Part shown: positions 18,117-28,797 of the stretch, one piece after another
How positions within the stretch are numbered: position 1 is the stretch's first letter
Layout: every line of letters starts with the position of its first letter
Origin: an uncultured Verrucomicrobiae bacterium
GTDB taxonomy: Bacteria; Verrucomicrobiota; Verrucomicrobiia; Limisphaerales; UBA1096
NCBI GenBank assembly: GCA_937770485.1
Contig: CALJHX010000003.1
Span: forward strand, 186,415 to 250,414
Reading direction: 5' to 3'
Length of the DNA: 64,000 nucleotides
Position numbers and translations under genes: made by a program
The notes under the pieces: generated by a model
Database searches by the model: none
Seen by the model: only the letters and a program-made list of their open reading frames with translations
What the model was told of the DNA's origin: nothing

Positions 18117-20921
18117 ATGGGTAAGACTTTAATAAGTTTTGCCGCAATCCTTTTGCTTGTTTTCGGCTTATCCAGTGCGAGGGCTGCTGGGGAGTTTGAT
18201 TTTTTTGAGACGGAAATCCGGCCGCTACTGCATAAGCATTGTTACAAGTGCCACTCCACCGAGGCTGAGAAAGTGAAGGGTGGTTTGCTGTTGGACAGCC
18301 GTCAGGGATGGGAGACCGGCGGCGACTCCGGCCCGGCGGTTGTGCCTGGCGATGTGGAGGGTAGCCTGCTGCTGCGCGCTGTGAGTTACGAGGATGGCGA
18401 TCTGCAAATGCCGCCCAAGTACAAGCTCACTAACCACGAGCGTGCGGCCTTGGTCAAGTGGGTAGAGGCTGGTGCGCCGGATCCACGCGATCACCAAACA
18501 GAGCGCAAAGTCAAAGGTATCGACTTAGCCAAGGGACGCGAATTCTGGGCGTTTCGACCAGTGGTCAATCACGCTGTGCCGAAGATGCGCCTAGTGACTG
18601 AACAGGGTGTGGGGCTAGTCGCGATTGATCGCTTCATCATTTCGCGTCTAGCCAAGGAGGGCATCGAGCGGGTCGGCTTGGCCCAGCCGGAGACGCTGCT
18701 TCGTCGTCTTTACTTCGACCTGATCGGTGTGCCGCCAACTCCGAAGCAGATCGATGACTTTTTGGCCGATCCGTTGCCTGAGGCTTACGAACGGTTGGTG
18801 GATCGCCTGCTGGGTTTACCGCAGTTCGGTGAGACATGGGGGCGGCATTGGTTGGATGTGGCGCGTTTTGCAGAGAGCAGCGGTGGTGGGCGGAGTTTGA
18901 TGTTCAAGGACGCATGGAGATTTCGAGACTACGTGATCAACGCTTTTAACGATGACAAGCCGTTCGACCAATTCATTCGCGAACAGATTGCAGGTGACCT
19001 GATGCCATCAGGCACTCGCGAGCAGCAAAACGAACGCTTTGTCGCCACCGGCTTTTTGGCGTTGGGTCCGCACAACTACGAGTTGCAGGACAAGGAGCTA
19101 TTACGGATGGAAGTTGTGGACGAGCAAATCGAGACGGTTGGCCGCGCGTTTCTTGGTATGACGCTCGGATGTGCTCGGTGTCACGACCACAAGTTCGACC
19201 CGGTTCCCACTGATGATTATTATGCATTGGCCGGCATCTTTCGCAGCACGCAATCACTCGTTCCGGGCAATGTCTCCAGTTGGGTGGCGCGGGAACTTAA
19301 ACCGGAGCCAGCACTGAAAAAGGTAATCGAGCAACATGCCAGGGAGACCCAGGAAGCTAATGCTGCTCTTAAGGTAGCAAAGAAAGAACTTCGAAAAGTA
19401 GAGGAGACTTCAGGTGAGACAGGAATTTACGTGGATGACATGGAGGCGGAGATAATTGGTGACTGGATGAAATCGACAAGCAACAAAACCTATTTTGGCG
19501 ACAACTACATTCACGACAAAGGTGAAGGGAAAGGGCAGAAGAAAGTCATTTTCACTGCAGATTTGAAGGAGGCAGGGGAGTACGAGGTGCGCTTCGGATA
19601 CACGGCTGGAACCAACCGCGCCCAAGCAGCGCCAGTGACGATCGAGCACGCCGATGGCCCAACGACGATTCGGGTTAACCAACGCGAGAAGCCGCCGATC
19701 AACGACAATTTCAAGATCATGGGACGCTTTCAATTTAATGCAGGCAAAGCCGTTATTTCTGTTTCGAACGCGAACACCCGTGACGTGGTGATCGCGGATG
19801 CGGTGGTGTTTGTGCCGGTTGCGGAGTTAAAAAGAGATTCTGTCCCCAGTCAAAGATTGGCCAAGCTGCGGGGCGAGGTCGATCGCCTAGTCAAGCGTGT
19901 GGATGCGCTGAAGAAGAGCAAGTCGACGGGTTTACCAAAGGCTATGTCGGTGCAGGACGAGAAGGAAACCAGCGACTGGCATGTGCATATTCGCGGTGAG
20001 ATCCGAAACAAAGGTGCAGTCGTGCCACGTGGTTTTCTTCAAGTTGCCAGTAAAACAAAAACCGTCGCGCAGCCGACGATCGCCACAGGGAGGAGTGGTC
20101 GACTTGAATTGGCCGAGTGGGTGGCAAGCAGTGAAAACCCTCTGACGAGCCGCGTGATGGTAAACCGTATTTGGCACCATCTAATTGGAAACGGGTTAGT
20201 TCGAACGACCGATAACTTTGGGATGATGGGAGAAACGCCAAGTCACGCGGCTCTGCTGGACTGGTTGGCGCATCAGTTCGTTGTTGATCAATGGTCCGTG
20301 AAGAAAATGATCCGCCGCATAGTGATGTCGCGCACCTATCGACTGGCTTCAACTGGGGAGAGCATTGGCCGGACGATCGATCCGGAGAACCGCCTGATTT
20401 GGCGCGCCAACCGCAAGCGGCTTACAGCGGAGTCGATCCGGGATTCGATTCTATCGGTGAGCGGACAATTAAGCATGCAACAGGGTGGCCCCACGATTCG
20501 CAAGTTTTCGCAGTATGACTGGGGGTACGAATTTAATACCATCCGCCGCAGTGTGTACGTGCCGTTGTTCCGCAACACATTGCTGGAGGTATTCGAGACG
20601 TTTGACGTTGCCAACCCGAACGTTGTGTCCGGCCGGCGTTCTGAAACGATATTGCCGACTCAGGCGTTGTACATGATGAACAGTCCGTTTGTAAATGCCG
20701 AGGCAAAGCGGGCAGGGGAACGTATTATTCGTTCCGGGGCGACCGATGCTGAGCGGGTGCGCCTGGTTTATCGACTTGTGCTTGGCCGTGACCCCAGCGC
20801 TGTTGAGGCGGATGTGGTGATGAAATTTATCGAGGAATCGAAAGTTGGCGAAAAGTCCGGAGCTTGGTCGGCCCTGGTTCACTCGCTTTTTGGGAGTGTG
20901 GACTTTCGACACTTGGATTGA
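18117..20921 (+). CDS. DUF1549/DUF1553 Planctomycete-type cytochrome c protein with golvesin-like insert
   Basis: A 934-residue exported protein. A signal peptide is followed by a PSCyt1-type heme motif CYKCH (residues 42-46), the DUF1549 region (IDRFIISRLAKEG, DLIGVPPTP, FDQFIREQIAGDLMP, with a second C-x-x-C-H as CARCH near 352), and the DUF1553 region near the C-terminus (NPLTSRVMVNRIWHHLIG...MMGETPSH). Between them, about residues 435-566, sits a golvesin C-terminal-like domain (GDWMKSTSN...AGEYEVRFGYTAGTNRA...VIADAVVF), a putative carbohydrate-binding module. The role of this PVC family is unproven; it always travels with DUF1501 proteins, as here with 12 bases to the next gene. Confidence 0.9.
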   Translation: MGKTLISFAAILLLVFGLSSARAAGEFDFFETEIRPLLHKHCYKCHSTEAEKVKGGLLLDSRQGWETGGDSGPAVVPGDVEGSLLLRAVSYEDGDLQMPPKYKLTNHERAALVKWVEAGAPDPRDHQTERKVKGIDLAKGREFWAFRPVVNHAVPKMRLVTEQGVGLVAIDRFIISRLAKEGIERVGLAQPETLLRRLYFDLIGVPPTPKQIDDFLADPLPEAYERLVDRLLGLPQFGETWGRHWLDVARFAESSGGGRSLMFKDAWRFRDYVINAFNDDKPFDQFIREQIAGDLMPSGTREQQNERFVATGFLALGPHNYELQDKELLRMEVVDEQIETVGRAFLGMTLGCARCHDHKFDPVPTDDYYALAGIFRSTQSLVPGNVSSWVARELKPEPALKKVIEQHARETQEANAALKVAKKELRKVEETSGETGIYVDDMEAEIIGDWMKSTSNKTYFGDNYIHDKGEGKGQKKVIFTADLKEAGEYEVRFGYTAGTNRAQAAPVTIEHADGPTTIRVNQREKPPINDNFKIMGRFQFNAGKAVISVSNANTRDVVIADAVVFVPVAELKRDSVPSQRLAKLRGEVDRLVKRVDALKKSKSTGLPKAMSVQDEKETSDWHVHIRGEIRNKGAVVPRGFLQVASKTKTVAQPTIATGRSGRLELAEWVASSENPLTSRVMVNRIWHHLIGNGLVRTTDNFGMMGETPSHAALLDWLAHQFVVDQWSVKKMIRRIVMSRTYRLASTGESIGRTIDPENRLIWRANRKRLTAESIRDSILSVSGQLSMQQGGPTIRKFSQYDWGYEFNTIRRSVYVPLFRNTLLEVFETFDVANPNVVSGRRSETILPTQALYMMNSPFVNAEAKRAGERIIRSGATDAERVRLVYRLVLGRDPSAVEADVVMKFIEESKVGEKSGAWSALVHSLFGSVDFRHLD

Positions 20922-20933
20922 CGATCGACAAAA

Positions 20934-22364
20934 ATGAATTACAATTCCTTCGTGCAACCGATTTCGCGCAGGGAAATGCTCAGGACTTCAGCCTGTGGAT
21001 TTGGTTCTTTGGCCTTGGCTGGGCTGTGCCAGCAGGCGCAGGCCTCTACTGGTCCGGCGACATTGCTTCAGCGTCAACCGATGTTTGCGCCCCGGGCCAA
21101 GCGGGTGATCTTTATTTTCATGGCAGGTGGACCTAGCCATGTCGATTCGTATGACTACAAGCCGGAGTTGATCAGGAACCATGACAAGGATTACGACTTC
21201 ACCGGCGTTCGGTTTGGCACGTTTGGCAAGAAGAGCAAACGGAAGCTGATGAAGCCGCTGTGGGACTTCAGACAGTATGGTCAATGTGGCCAGCATGTCT
21301 CCGAGTTGTTCCCGTACACGGCGCAGATGGTCGACGATTTGTGCTTCATCAAATCGATGCATACCGAGGGCGTCGCTCATGGTCCCTCAACGTTATTCAT
21401 GCACACCGGTGCCACCAATCTAATCCGTCCGTCTGTTGGTAGTTGGGTGACGTACGGCTTGGGCACGGAAAATCAGAATTTACCCGGCTTCGTGACACTG
21501 CAGCCTTCCGCCTCAAAGGGCGGTCCGCGAAACCAATCCAACGCCTTTCTGCCGGCGATCTACCAGGGGACCGCCATTGGCAAGGCAGGGCAACCAGCAG
21601 GTGAGGCAACGCTGCGCAACGCCGTGAACCCGTCGTTGTCGCATGCCGAGCAAGTACGTAACTTCGAGTTGCTGCAGGAGATTAATCGCGCCCAGTTGTC
21701 AGGGAAACCGCAGGACGACCAACTCGAGGCGGTAGTGCAATCGTTCGAGCTCGCCTGGCGCATGCAGATGAACGCTCCTGGGGTGTTCGATCTGTCCGGC
21801 GAAAGCGCCGCGACCAGGAAACTATACGGTATCGGTGAAAAACCGACGGACAACTTTGGCAAGCAATGTATTATGGCACGCCGCATGGCGGAGTCTGGGG
21901 TGCGCTACATTCAGGTAAATTACGCAGATGAAAGCACCAACCCGCGCTGGGACCAGCACAGCAACATGCCCAAGCACATGGATCACGCCCGTGCGACCGA
22001 CAAACCAGTCGCTGGACTTCTGGCGGATTTGAAAAACCGTGGACTACTCGAAGAGACGCTGGTTTGGTGGGGGGGCGAGTTTGGCCGCACACCATTCTCA
22101 CAAAGCGGCGACGGACGTGATCATAACCCGCGCGGTTTCACAACATGGCTCGCAGGTGGGGGCGTCAAACCGGGCATGTCCTATGGGGCCACCGACGAAC
22201 TCGGCGACACCGCAGTGGAGAACAAGGTTCATATGCACGATTTGCATGCGACCCTCCTGCACATTCTCGGCTTGGATCACGAAAAGCTGACCTACCGTTA
22301 TGCCGGTCGCGACTTCCGTCTAACTGACGTCCACGGCAGCGTCGTTCAAGGGATTTTGTCTTAA
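20934..22364 (+). CDS. DUF1501 family secreted protein
   Basis: A 476-residue protein of the DUF1501 family, distantly related to sulfatases and phosphatases. The N-terminus SRREMLRTSACGFGSLALAG is a Tat-type signal with the twin-arginine pair. Family landmarks include RVIFIFMAGGPSHVDSYDYK and the C-terminal ETLVWWGGEFGRTPF plus DLHATLLHILGLDHEKLTYRY. It starts 12 bases after the DUF1549/1553 gene and is the second gene of the standard two-gene unit. The sulfatase-like GGPSH and GEFGRTP elements suggest a hydrolase, but the substrate is unknown. Confidence 0.92.
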   Translation: MNYNSFVQPISRREMLRTSACGFGSLALAGLCQQAQASTGPATLLQRQPMFAPRAKRVIFIFMAGGPSHVDSYDYKPELIRNHDKDYDFTGVRFGTFGKKSKRKLMKPLWDFRQYGQCGQHVSELFPYTAQMVDDLCFIKSMHTEGVAHGPSTLFMHTGATNLIRPSVGSWVTYGLGTENQNLPGFVTLQPSASKGGPRNQSNAFLPAIYQGTAIGKAGQPAGEATLRNAVNPSLSHAEQVRNFELLQEINRAQLSGKPQDDQLEAVVQSFELAWRMQMNAPGVFDLSGESAATRKLYGIGEKPTDNFGKQCIMARRMAESGVRYIQVNYADESTNPRWDQHSNMPKHMDHARATDKPVAGLLADLKNRGLLEETLVWWGGEFGRTPFSQSGDGRDHNPRGFTTWLAGGGVKPGMSYGATDELGDTAVENKVHMHDLHATLLHILGLDHEKLTYRYAGRDFRLTDVHGSVVQGILS

Positions 22365-22388
22365 GGGCGAGCGCGAGAGGGACCTGTT

Positions 22389-23264
22389 TTATCTGCGAAG
22401 GTGTCTTGTGGCCCTTTCCTGCATCCAAGCGATATCTTTGTTATTGGGGGAAGGTCGATCGTATGCGGTGCCCACTCCTTTTCTAAACGCGGCCACGGTT
22501 CGTGAATCCAGCCATTTCTTTGTTTCGGAGTGCCCGTCGGCAAACGATAATCCGCCGCCACCGCCGTGGTAACTCGCTGGAATATCCACTATTCGGTGCA
22601 TTGTTGGTTTATCCGGATAACCTCCCATATCCACCACAAACATACCGTCATTTATGCTGTCTTCCCTTTCATCGAGAAAGACGAATGTGCTCGATGGCCC
22701 CGGATTGATCATATCTTCCAGTTGGCGGTAAATCCTCCACGGGCCAGTGGAGGCAGACCATCCCATGGCTCTGTTTTCACCTCGTCCACCGACCCAGTTG
22801 AGCATGGACATACTACGAACACGGGGCAGTGTTTTGCCCTTTGCTTTTACAGTGCTGGTATCGCCGGGGCATTTAAAAATATCTTTGTTATTTCCGGAGT
22901 ACTTCCAAAGAATGCTTTTGGACAAATTGAACGTTGGATCCCAGTTCATTCTGTTGTTGCCGTCAAAATCAAGCCAGCCACCGCACCATTCGTAAGCTCC
23001 GTGTTTAACATGTGGTAAATTACTGTTGTTGTCTTCGACGTACATTCGCCATGCAATCATGAGTTGCCGATGGTTGTTAAGGCAGCTAATCCCTTGTGCC
23101 TTTGACTTGGCCATGGCCAGAGCTGGTAAAAGCATGGCCGCAAGGATCGCAATAATCGCAATGACAACAAGTAACTCAATGAGAGTGAACCCTTTGTTGT
23201 ATCGGGGAAATTTATTCCTCAGCTTGATTCCTCGCCGACGTGAATATTGAAATGAAGCACTCAT
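22389..23264 (-). CDS. Prepilin-like secreted protein (H-x9-DG type)
   Basis: A 291-residue protein with a longer basic leader ([18 protein letters not shown]) before [20 protein letters not shown], then a C-terminal H-x9-DG ([13 protein letters not shown]). It is close in layout to the gene at 4717-5529: both share SCLNNHRQL / SCMNNYRQL, MYVxDNN and KCPxDxSTV elements. It lies convergent to the DUF1501 gene, 24 bases away. The function of this expanded PVC group is unknown. Confidence 0.9.
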   Translation of the reverse strand: MSASFQYSRRRGIKLRNKFPRYNKGFTLIELLVVIAIIAILAAMLLPALAMAKSKAQGISCLNNHRQLMIAWRMYVEDNNSNLPHVKHGAYEWCGGWLDFDGNNRMNWDPTFNLSKSILWKYSGNNKDIFKCPGDTSTVKAKGKTLPRVRSMSMLNWVGGRGENRAMGWSASTGPWRIYRQLEDMINPGPSSTFVFLDEREDSINDGMFVVDMGGYPDKPTMHRIVDIPASYHGGGGGLSFADGHSETKKWLDSRTVAAFRKGVGTAYDRPSPNNKDIAWMQERATRHLRR

Positions 23265-23360
23265 GTTTTAAGGGTATTCTCCAGAAGGAGTTGCGGGAAT
23301 GCGGACGCTGTCAGTTGCCTTTTGTGAAGTCAAGTAACAAGTCGGAAGTGGGGTGGTGCG

Positions 23361-26300
23361 TTAAGTTAACTTGCCCCAGCCGCCACCGCCAGGGGTCTTC
23401 ATTATCAGTCGGTCGCTTGCCTCCAATTCTTGTTGGGTAACAGAGGCAAGTTCCTTTTCTTCGCCGTTGCGCTTCACCAAGTACTGTTCGCCGGGGTGGC
23501 CCGCTTGGCCTCCGTTTAAGCCATAGGGGCCTTGGGTGCGATTTTGGGTGAGCAGCGAGAGCGAGACCGGTTCTGTGAAGACCATCTCGCGGATGATGCT
23601 GTTGCCGCCGGTGAACTCGCCTTGGCCGCCGGAGTTTTTGCGGACGGCGAATCGCTCCAGTCGGACGGGAAAGCGCCATTCCAAAATCTCAGGGTCAGTG
23701 ATAGCCGTGTTGGTCATGTGCGAGTGCACGGCGTCCGCGCCGTCGAAACCCGGCCCGGCTCCCGTGCCGCCGCAGATGGTTTCATAGTAGCTGCAGCGCT
23801 CGTTGCCGAAGATCAGGTTGTTCATCGTCCCCTGGCTGGCGGCGGCGATCCCGAACGGCTTGAGCAGTAGATTCACTAACCGCTGGCTCGTCTCGACGTT
23901 GCCGCCGACCACGGGTGGCGCCTGAGTGGGGTCGTGGGGGAACTCGGGATTGAGCAGGCAACGGGGAAGGGTGATCTCGACGTGTTCCATCAACCCCTCG
24001 TTTAGTGGCACCGGTTCGTTGACGAGTAACCGGATGACGTAGATCACCGCGCTTTGGACAATCGCTGGCGTGGCGTTGAAGTTGCCGCTATGCAGGGCAT
24101 CAGTGCCCGTAAAATCGATGCGGATTTTTCCGTCGTGAACCTCTATCGTGGCCTTGAGTTGCGTGCCGTCGTCCAGCTGTTCGGTGGCGATATGCCGTCC
24201 CGGCTTGAGAGTGGTGATGCGCCGAGCGATAGCGTCGGCAGCCCGTTGCCGTATTTGACCCATGTAGTCGGTGACTATTCCAGCGCCGTGCGTCGTGGCC
24301 AGCCCCTGTAAGGCCTGGGTGCCGAAAAGATTAGCGGCGGCTTGGGCCTTGAGGTCGGCCAAGTTGTCTTCCGGCGATCGCGACGGATATGGCTTGGCGG
24401 TCAGCAGTTTTTCAATTTGTCCAAACCGAGCCTCAGTGCCACGATACAAAAAGGTTGGCGGAATGACGACGCCCTCCTCGGCGAGCGATTTGGCCAGGGG
24501 CGGCATCGATCCGGGGCTGATTCCTCCGAGTTCGGCGTGATGTGCGCGGTTGGCTACGTATCCAAGGAGTTGCCCTGCATTGTCGAACACCGGGCTGATC
24601 ACGGTGATGTCTGGGAGATGTGAGCCACCGTGGCCGGGGTGATTGGTGACAATCATGTCGCCGGCGCCAAGCGCTTGCCCAAGCGCGATGGATCGAACAC
24701 AGAGGCCAAGGGCCCCGAGATGCACTGGAATGTGCGGCGCGTTGACAACAAGTTGGCCATCGCGGTCGAGCAACGCGCAGGAGTAGTCGAGACGTTCCTT
24801 GATGTTGGTCGAGACGGCGGTGCGCTGCAGTAGTTGCCCCATCTCCTCGACGATCGAGCCAAACCGATTTGTGAACAGTTCCAATTCGACGAGCGGCGAG
24901 TGAGCGGCGTCGCTGGCTTGGGGCGCTCCGGAAGAGCGAGTCAATTTTAGAGTGCCGCAGGAGCCAAGAGTGCCGATCCAGCCGGCGTCAATTCCGAGGG
25001 TGCAAAAACGATCCTGCACGACTGCCGGCCCCACGATGCACTGGCCGATGTTCAGCGACTCGCGGTCGAGAACCGGCTTGTTGACTGGTTGTCCCGTTGG
25101 GTCGGTAAACGATTCCGGCTCAACCGACGGCGGATGTGTCGAGGCGACGACCCTCGCCGAGACGACCTCGATCGATTTGTTGTCTGGCCAGTAGCCGAAA
25201 AGATTTTCATACCGCTCGCGGAACGCCGTAGCCAAGTCGGTCGTTGTGTCGAAGGCGATTTCCTCCGTGGATTCCTGCCCTTCGTGCCGCAGCGAAACAA
25301 GGCGGCGGCGGACAATGATTTGTGTGTCTGCAAAGCCTTCAGCTTTCAGTGAACCAAGCGCGAATGTTTCGAGTTCGGCGAAAATGTCGCCAAGCGCTAG
25401 GCCATGCGTGCCGAGTGGTTGGAGAATCTGCCGCTCGGCGAAGCGCTCAATAACGGCTTCGCGGAGACCCCGGGCGCTGAGAAGTCCGGCGTCGCTTGGG
25501 CAAAGAACGGTGCTGACACCGAGTTCTTCGGCGATGGCGCAGGCGTGTTGGCCACCGGCACCGCCGAAAGCGACGAGCGCGTAGTCGCTGGGATCGTAGC
25601 CTTCGCGGATGGAGATTTTGCGAACCACGTCGGCCATCCGTTCGTTGGCGATGTCGAGAAATCCGGAGAGCAAATCCCGCTCTGGCGGCGGCTCGGGAAT
25701 CGATTGAGCAACCTGTTGGAGCGCGACTTTAGCGGCGTCGATGTTGACCGGGATACCGAACTGTTTAGGGTCGAGTCGTCCGAGCAGCAGGTTGACGTCG
25801 GTAATCGTCAGGGGGCCGCCCGCGCCGTAGCAGGCCGGGCCGGGATTCGCGCCCGCGCTCTCTGGGCCGACAAACAATTCGTCGCCGTTGAAGCCGCAGA
25901 TCGAGCCGCCACCGGCGGCGACCGTCTCGATGGCAAGCACCGGCGCGATCACCCTGGCGCGGCCGACGCGATGTTCGTATTTGTAATCGAAGTCGCCGTC
26001 AAACCGGCAGACATCGGTGCTCGTGCCGCCCATGTCGAACCCGATGATGCGCTCATAGCCGGCTTGACGTCCGGCCATCGCGGCTCCGACGACACCACCC
26101 GCCGGGCCGCTGAGCAAGCTGTCCTTGGCCCGGTAATTTGCGCGGGAGACGAGTCCACCCGCGCTGGTCATTACGTGCAGTTTTCCGCTGGGTAACTCGC
26201 GCTCAACGCTTTCGAGATAGCGCGTCATAACCGGCGACAAATAGGCATCGACAACAGTTGTCTCGGCGCGGGGCAGCACTTTGATAACCGAAGCCAAGTC

Positions 26301-27095
26301 GCTTGACACGGAGACGTGTTGCCATCCGGCGTCGCGGATGTGCTTGGCTAGGCGTTGTTCGTGTTCGGGATTACGGTGGCTGTGGAGACAGACGATGGCG
26401 GCGGATTGGTTTTCGTTTTTAGGCGGCTTGGGCTGCGGGAGATTGAGCGGGCGGAGTACTTGGCCAAGCGCGTCGAGTCGTTCGTCGATCCCAACGACGT
26501 TGGCGTTGAGTGGGGCTTGTTTTTGGACGTTCAGGGCGAACAAGTCGGGCCGTTTTTGATCGCCGATGACGAGCAAATCCTCGAAGCCGCGCGTGATGAA
26601 CAGCGTGACCTCAGCGCCTTTTTCCTCGAGCAATGCGTTGGTGCCGCGGGTGGTGGCCAAGTGCATGACCATCGGCGGGAGCGCCTGGGCGGCGGGAGTG
26701 CCAGTGGCGATTCGGGCTGCGAGAATCGGGGCCTCGACGTCAAAGGCGATCTCGATCGCTTGACCAATCGGGGTTCCTTTGGGCAGCGGTTTGGCCAAGC
26801 GGAATTGCCCTGACGAGTCGTGACGTGTGATTTTCATCGGCTCCCCGGGTTGGCCAAGGAGTTGGAATTGTTGGCCAAGCGCGAAGCCGGCAATGAGCGG
26901 TTGGGGCAACTCGACCGTGATCTCGGTCGGCGAGTAGATTGCCGTCAGCGTGCCCCGGAGGCAACTGCTGGAAAGAACCTTGAAGCGCTGGGTGCACCCG
27001 TGCGGGTCGGTGGCGAGGCAGTCGGTGAAGGTGCCGCCGGTATCCACCCAGACGCGCCAGCCGTCTTTTTGTCCATCGGTTGCGTCGTCACTCAC
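23361..27095 (-). CDS. Fused hydantoinase / 5-oxoprolinase (HyuA-HyuB)
   Basis: A 1244-residue ATP-dependent cyclic amidase. The N-terminal half is HyuA-like: [10 protein letters not shown] near residue 18 (phosphate loop of the ASKHA-like fold), then [11 protein letters not shown] and [12 protein letters not shown]. The C-terminal half, from about residue 745, is HyuB-like ([42 protein letters not shown]). Single-chain fusions of this length are typical of eukaryotic-type 5-oxoprolinase, which opens 5-oxoproline to glutamate using ATP, but hydantoin-type substrates cannot be excluded. Four TTGGCCAA copies lie in its 5' third. Its start overlaps the end of the upstream lipoprotein gene by eight bases, indicating coupled translation. 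Confidence 0.9.
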   Translation of the reverse strand: MSDDATDGQKDGWRVWVDTGGTFTDCLATDPHGCTQRFKVLSSSCLRGTLTAIYSPTEITVELPQPLIAGFALGQQFQLLGQPGEPMKITRHDSSGQFRLAKPLPKGTPIGQAIEIAFDVEAPILAARIATGTPAAQALPPMVMHLATTRGTNALLEEKGAEVTLFITRGFEDLLVIGDQKRPDLFALNVQKQAPLNANVVGIDERLDALGQVLRPLNLPQPKPPKNENQSAAIVCLHSHRNPEHEQRLAKHIRDAGWQHVSVSSDLASVIKVLPRAETTVVDAYLSPVMTRYLESVERELPSGKLHVMTSAGGLVSRANYRAKDSLLSGPAGGVVGAAMAGRQAGYERIIGFDMGGTSTDVCRFDGDFDYKYEHRVGRARVIAPVLAIETVAAGGGSICGFNGDELFVGPESAGANPGPACYGAGGPLTITDVNLLLGRLDPKQFGIPVNIDAAKVALQQVAQSIPEPPPERDLLSGFLDIANERMADVVRKISIREGYDPSDYALVAFGGAGGQHACAIAEELGVSTVLCPSDAGLLSARGLREAVIERFAERQILQPLGTHGLALGDIFAELETFALGSLKAEGFADTQIIVRRRLVSLRHEGQESTEEIAFDTTTDLATAFRERYENLFGYWPDNKSIEVVSARVVASTHPPSVEPESFTDPTGQPVNKPVLDRESLNIGQCIVGPAVVQDRFCTLGIDAGWIGTLGSCGTLKLTRSSGAPQASDAAHSPLVELELFTNRFGSIVEEMGQLLQRTAVSTNIKERLDYSCALLDRDGQLVVNAPHIPVHLGALGLCVRSIALGQALGAGDMIVTNHPGHGGSHLPDITVISPVFDNAGQLLGYVANRAHHAELGGISPGSMPPLAKSLAEEGVVIPPTFLYRGTEARFGQIEKLLTAKPYPSRSPEDNLADLKAQAAANLFGTQALQGLATTHGAGIVTDYMGQIRQRAADAIARRITTLKPGRHIATEQLDDGTQLKATIEVHDGKIRIDFTGTDALHSGNFNATPAIVQSAVIYVIRLLVNEPVPLNEGLMEHVEITLPRCLLNPEFPHDPTQAPPVVGGNVETSQRLVNLLLKPFGIAAASQGTMNNLIFGNERCSYYETICGGTGAGPGFDGADAVHSHMTNTAITDPEILEWRFPVRLERFAVRKNSGGQGEFTGGNSIIREMVFTEPVSLSLLTQNRTQGPYGLNGGQAGHPGEQYLVKRNGEEKELASVTQQELEASDRLIMKTPGGGGWGKLT

Positions 27096-27522
27096 GATTG
27101 GTGGATTGCGGCTCGATGAGTACTTTTATGCGGAAGCCGCCGGTATGCAGTTCAGCGGCTTGGCCGACGAGAGCCATGATTTTACCCGAGGCACGGAGGT
27201 CGCCTTTTAAGATGCTGAATTCTGTGGTGCCAATGGTTGGCTCGCCTTCGTTGATCACAACTTCGATCTCAATAAATTGCTTGTTTGGTTCGCCGATACT
27301 CACGCTCGCTTCCTGTTCGGCGATGACGGTGATTTTGGGAGTGGTGAGTACCACGGGATTGTCCGGGTCGGAAGCATCTGTGAGTTGGAACGCGACAGTA
27401 TAGATGTTAGAAGTTGCTACGTTGTCGTTCCCGAAATTGGAGTTAAGGGTGAGTTGGCAGCCGGCCGTGAGTGTCAGAAATCCAGTGAGTAGAACGGTTC
27501 TTAATTTCGCAGAATCCATCAC
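27088..27522 (-). CDS. Putative lipoprotein, unknown function
   Basis: A 144-residue protein starting with a lipoprotein signal (LLTGFLTLTAGC, lipobox T-A-G-C). The mature part has beta-rich sequence such as PKITVIAEQEASVSIGEP followed by FIEIEVVINEGEP. This resembles the conserved element found in secretin-type proteins, but it is far too short to be one. I do not recognise a family. It overlaps the oxoprolinase gene by eight bases and lies 33 bases below the DUF167 gene, suggesting a three-gene transcript of mixed function. Confidence 0.7.
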   Translation of the reverse strand: MMDSAKLRTVLLTGFLTLTAGCQLTLNSNFGNDNVATSNIYTVAFQLTDASDPDNPVVLTTPKITVIAEQEASVSIGEPNKQFIEIEVVINEGEPTIGTTEFSILKGDLRASGKIMALVGQAAELHTGGFRIKVLIEPQSTNRE

Positions 27523-27555
27523 TCCAAGCTAGCAAGGCGCACGTGAGCTCCCAAG

Positions 27556-27873
27556 CTATTTTTGGGCGCGGAGTTTTTCAGTAACAGCTTGAGCGTCGGT
27601 GCCTGTGATGAGCAGGGTTTTGTTTCGGCTTTTTTCGCCGCGGATGAGAGACACGGCGCTTGGTGGGACGCCGAGTGACTTGGCGATGAACTTGGGCAGC
27701 GCATTGTTGGCGGCGGAGTCCACGGGCGGCGCGGTGATGCGGACTTTAAGTTGCTCGCTTGCGGGGTCGGCGATGATTTCATTGCGCGAGGAACGTGGCT
27801 GGACGCGGATAGCCAGAGTCACGCCTTGCGGGGTTTCACGGATGTATTTGGGCAGTTCCACTGGGGTGTCCAT
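27556..27873 (-). CDS. DUF167 (YggU) family protein
   Basis: A 105-residue cytoplasmic protein matching the DUF167/YggU family over its whole length: VTLAIRVQPRSSRNEI, LKVRITAPPVDSAANNAL, FIAKSLGVPPSAVSLIRGEKSRNKTLLI. The family is small, widely conserved and of unknown function. It starts 34 bases from the divergent protease gene, so both promoters must overlap in a very short spacer. Confidence 0.92.
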   Translation of the reverse strand: MDTPVELPKYIRETPQGVTLAIRVQPRSSRNEIIADPASEQLKVRITAPPVDSAANNALPKFIAKSLGVPPSAVSLIRGEKSRNKTLLITGTDAQAVTEKLRAQK

Positions 27874-27907
27874 TTGAGGTCACGAAGCGCTCGCTGCCAA
27901 GCCGCGA

Positions 27908-28789
27908 ATGGCGTATATTGCCGCTGTGAAAATAGATTTAGCCCAATGGGGCAGCTTGTTTCTGGCATTGGGTGTTGCCGGTTGCACAAGTACGAATCCG
28001 GGCGGGGTTCAGTCGAGTGCCGCGGCGAAACCGGCGGTGATCAATGACCGGGCGATCATTGGCCAGATGACTCGCGAGGCGACGAGAATGATGGATTCCG
28101 ACGAGACGGTCTCGATGGAATCATTGATCGAGCAGCTGAAAAAAGAGCCAAGGGCCAAGCTTGGTTTGCCAGAGGGAAAGGGAGGGCGAGCGGAGGATGT
28201 GCAAAAGGCAATCGCAGTGGTGGGTGGTGTTTACAAGTGCAAACGATGCACGCGCTGGCATGTGGCTCCGGCTAGCGGATTCTTGATCGCGGAGGATTTG
28301 CTGGTGACCAACTATCACGTTGTGAACCAGCCTGAGCGTTCTGCCTTGGCAGTGCGGTTGTTCGACGGTCGTGTGTTTATGGTCGAGTCGGTTGTTGTGG
28401 CGAGTGAGCGTTACGACTTGGCAGTGGTGCGTATTCCCAATACCGGGATTACACCGGTGGCGCTTGGCCAAGCAGCACCCGTTGGGGCAAAAGTGGATTT
28501 GATCAGCCATCCGAACCAAAATTTTTACACCTTGAGCGAGGGGCGTGTTGCCCGTTACTTTATGACACAACGCGATAAAAAAACTGTTCCGGCGATGGCG
28601 ATCACAGCCGATTTTGGTCGCGGATCCAGTGGTGCGCCTGTTCTGAATGAAGCCGGGGAAGTGGTCGGGATAGCTGCCAGCACCGAGTCACTCTACTACA
28701 CGGAAGATGACGGCGATCAGAAAAACCTGCAGATGGTCTTCAAAAACTGCGTGCCGGTGAGCCAGTTGCGCGAGTTGATTGGCGGTTAA
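27908..28789 (+). CDS. Lipoprotein trypsin-like serine protease
   Basis: A 293-residue exported protease of the chymotrypsin fold (S1, HtrA-like). A lipobox-like L-G-V-A-G-C follows the N-terminal hydrophobic stretch. The catalytic triad is readable as His in TNYHVV, Asp in YDLAVVRI and Ser in GRGSSGAPV. No PDZ domain follows, unlike DegP. A segment CKRCTRWH before the protease core has a Cys pair that might bind metal or form a disulfide. A GTG at 27926 would give a shorter leader. The TTGGCCAA at 28464 encodes A-L-G-Q-A in the loop after the Asp. Confidence 0.88.
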   Translation: MAYIAAVKIDLAQWGSLFLALGVAGCTSTNPGGVQSSAAAKPAVINDRAIIGQMTREATRMMDSDETVSMESLIEQLKKEPRAKLGLPEGKGGRAEDVQKAIAVVGGVYKCKRCTRWHVAPASGFLIAEDLLVTNYHVVNQPERSALAVRLFDGRVFMVESVVVASERYDLAVVRIPNTGITPVALGQAAPVGAKVDLISHPNQNFYTLSEGRVARYFMTQRDKKTVPAMAITADFGRGSSGAPVLNEAGEVVGIAASTESLYYTEDDGDQKNLQMVFKNCVPVSQLRELIGG

Positions 28790-28797
28790 CCAGTGCT

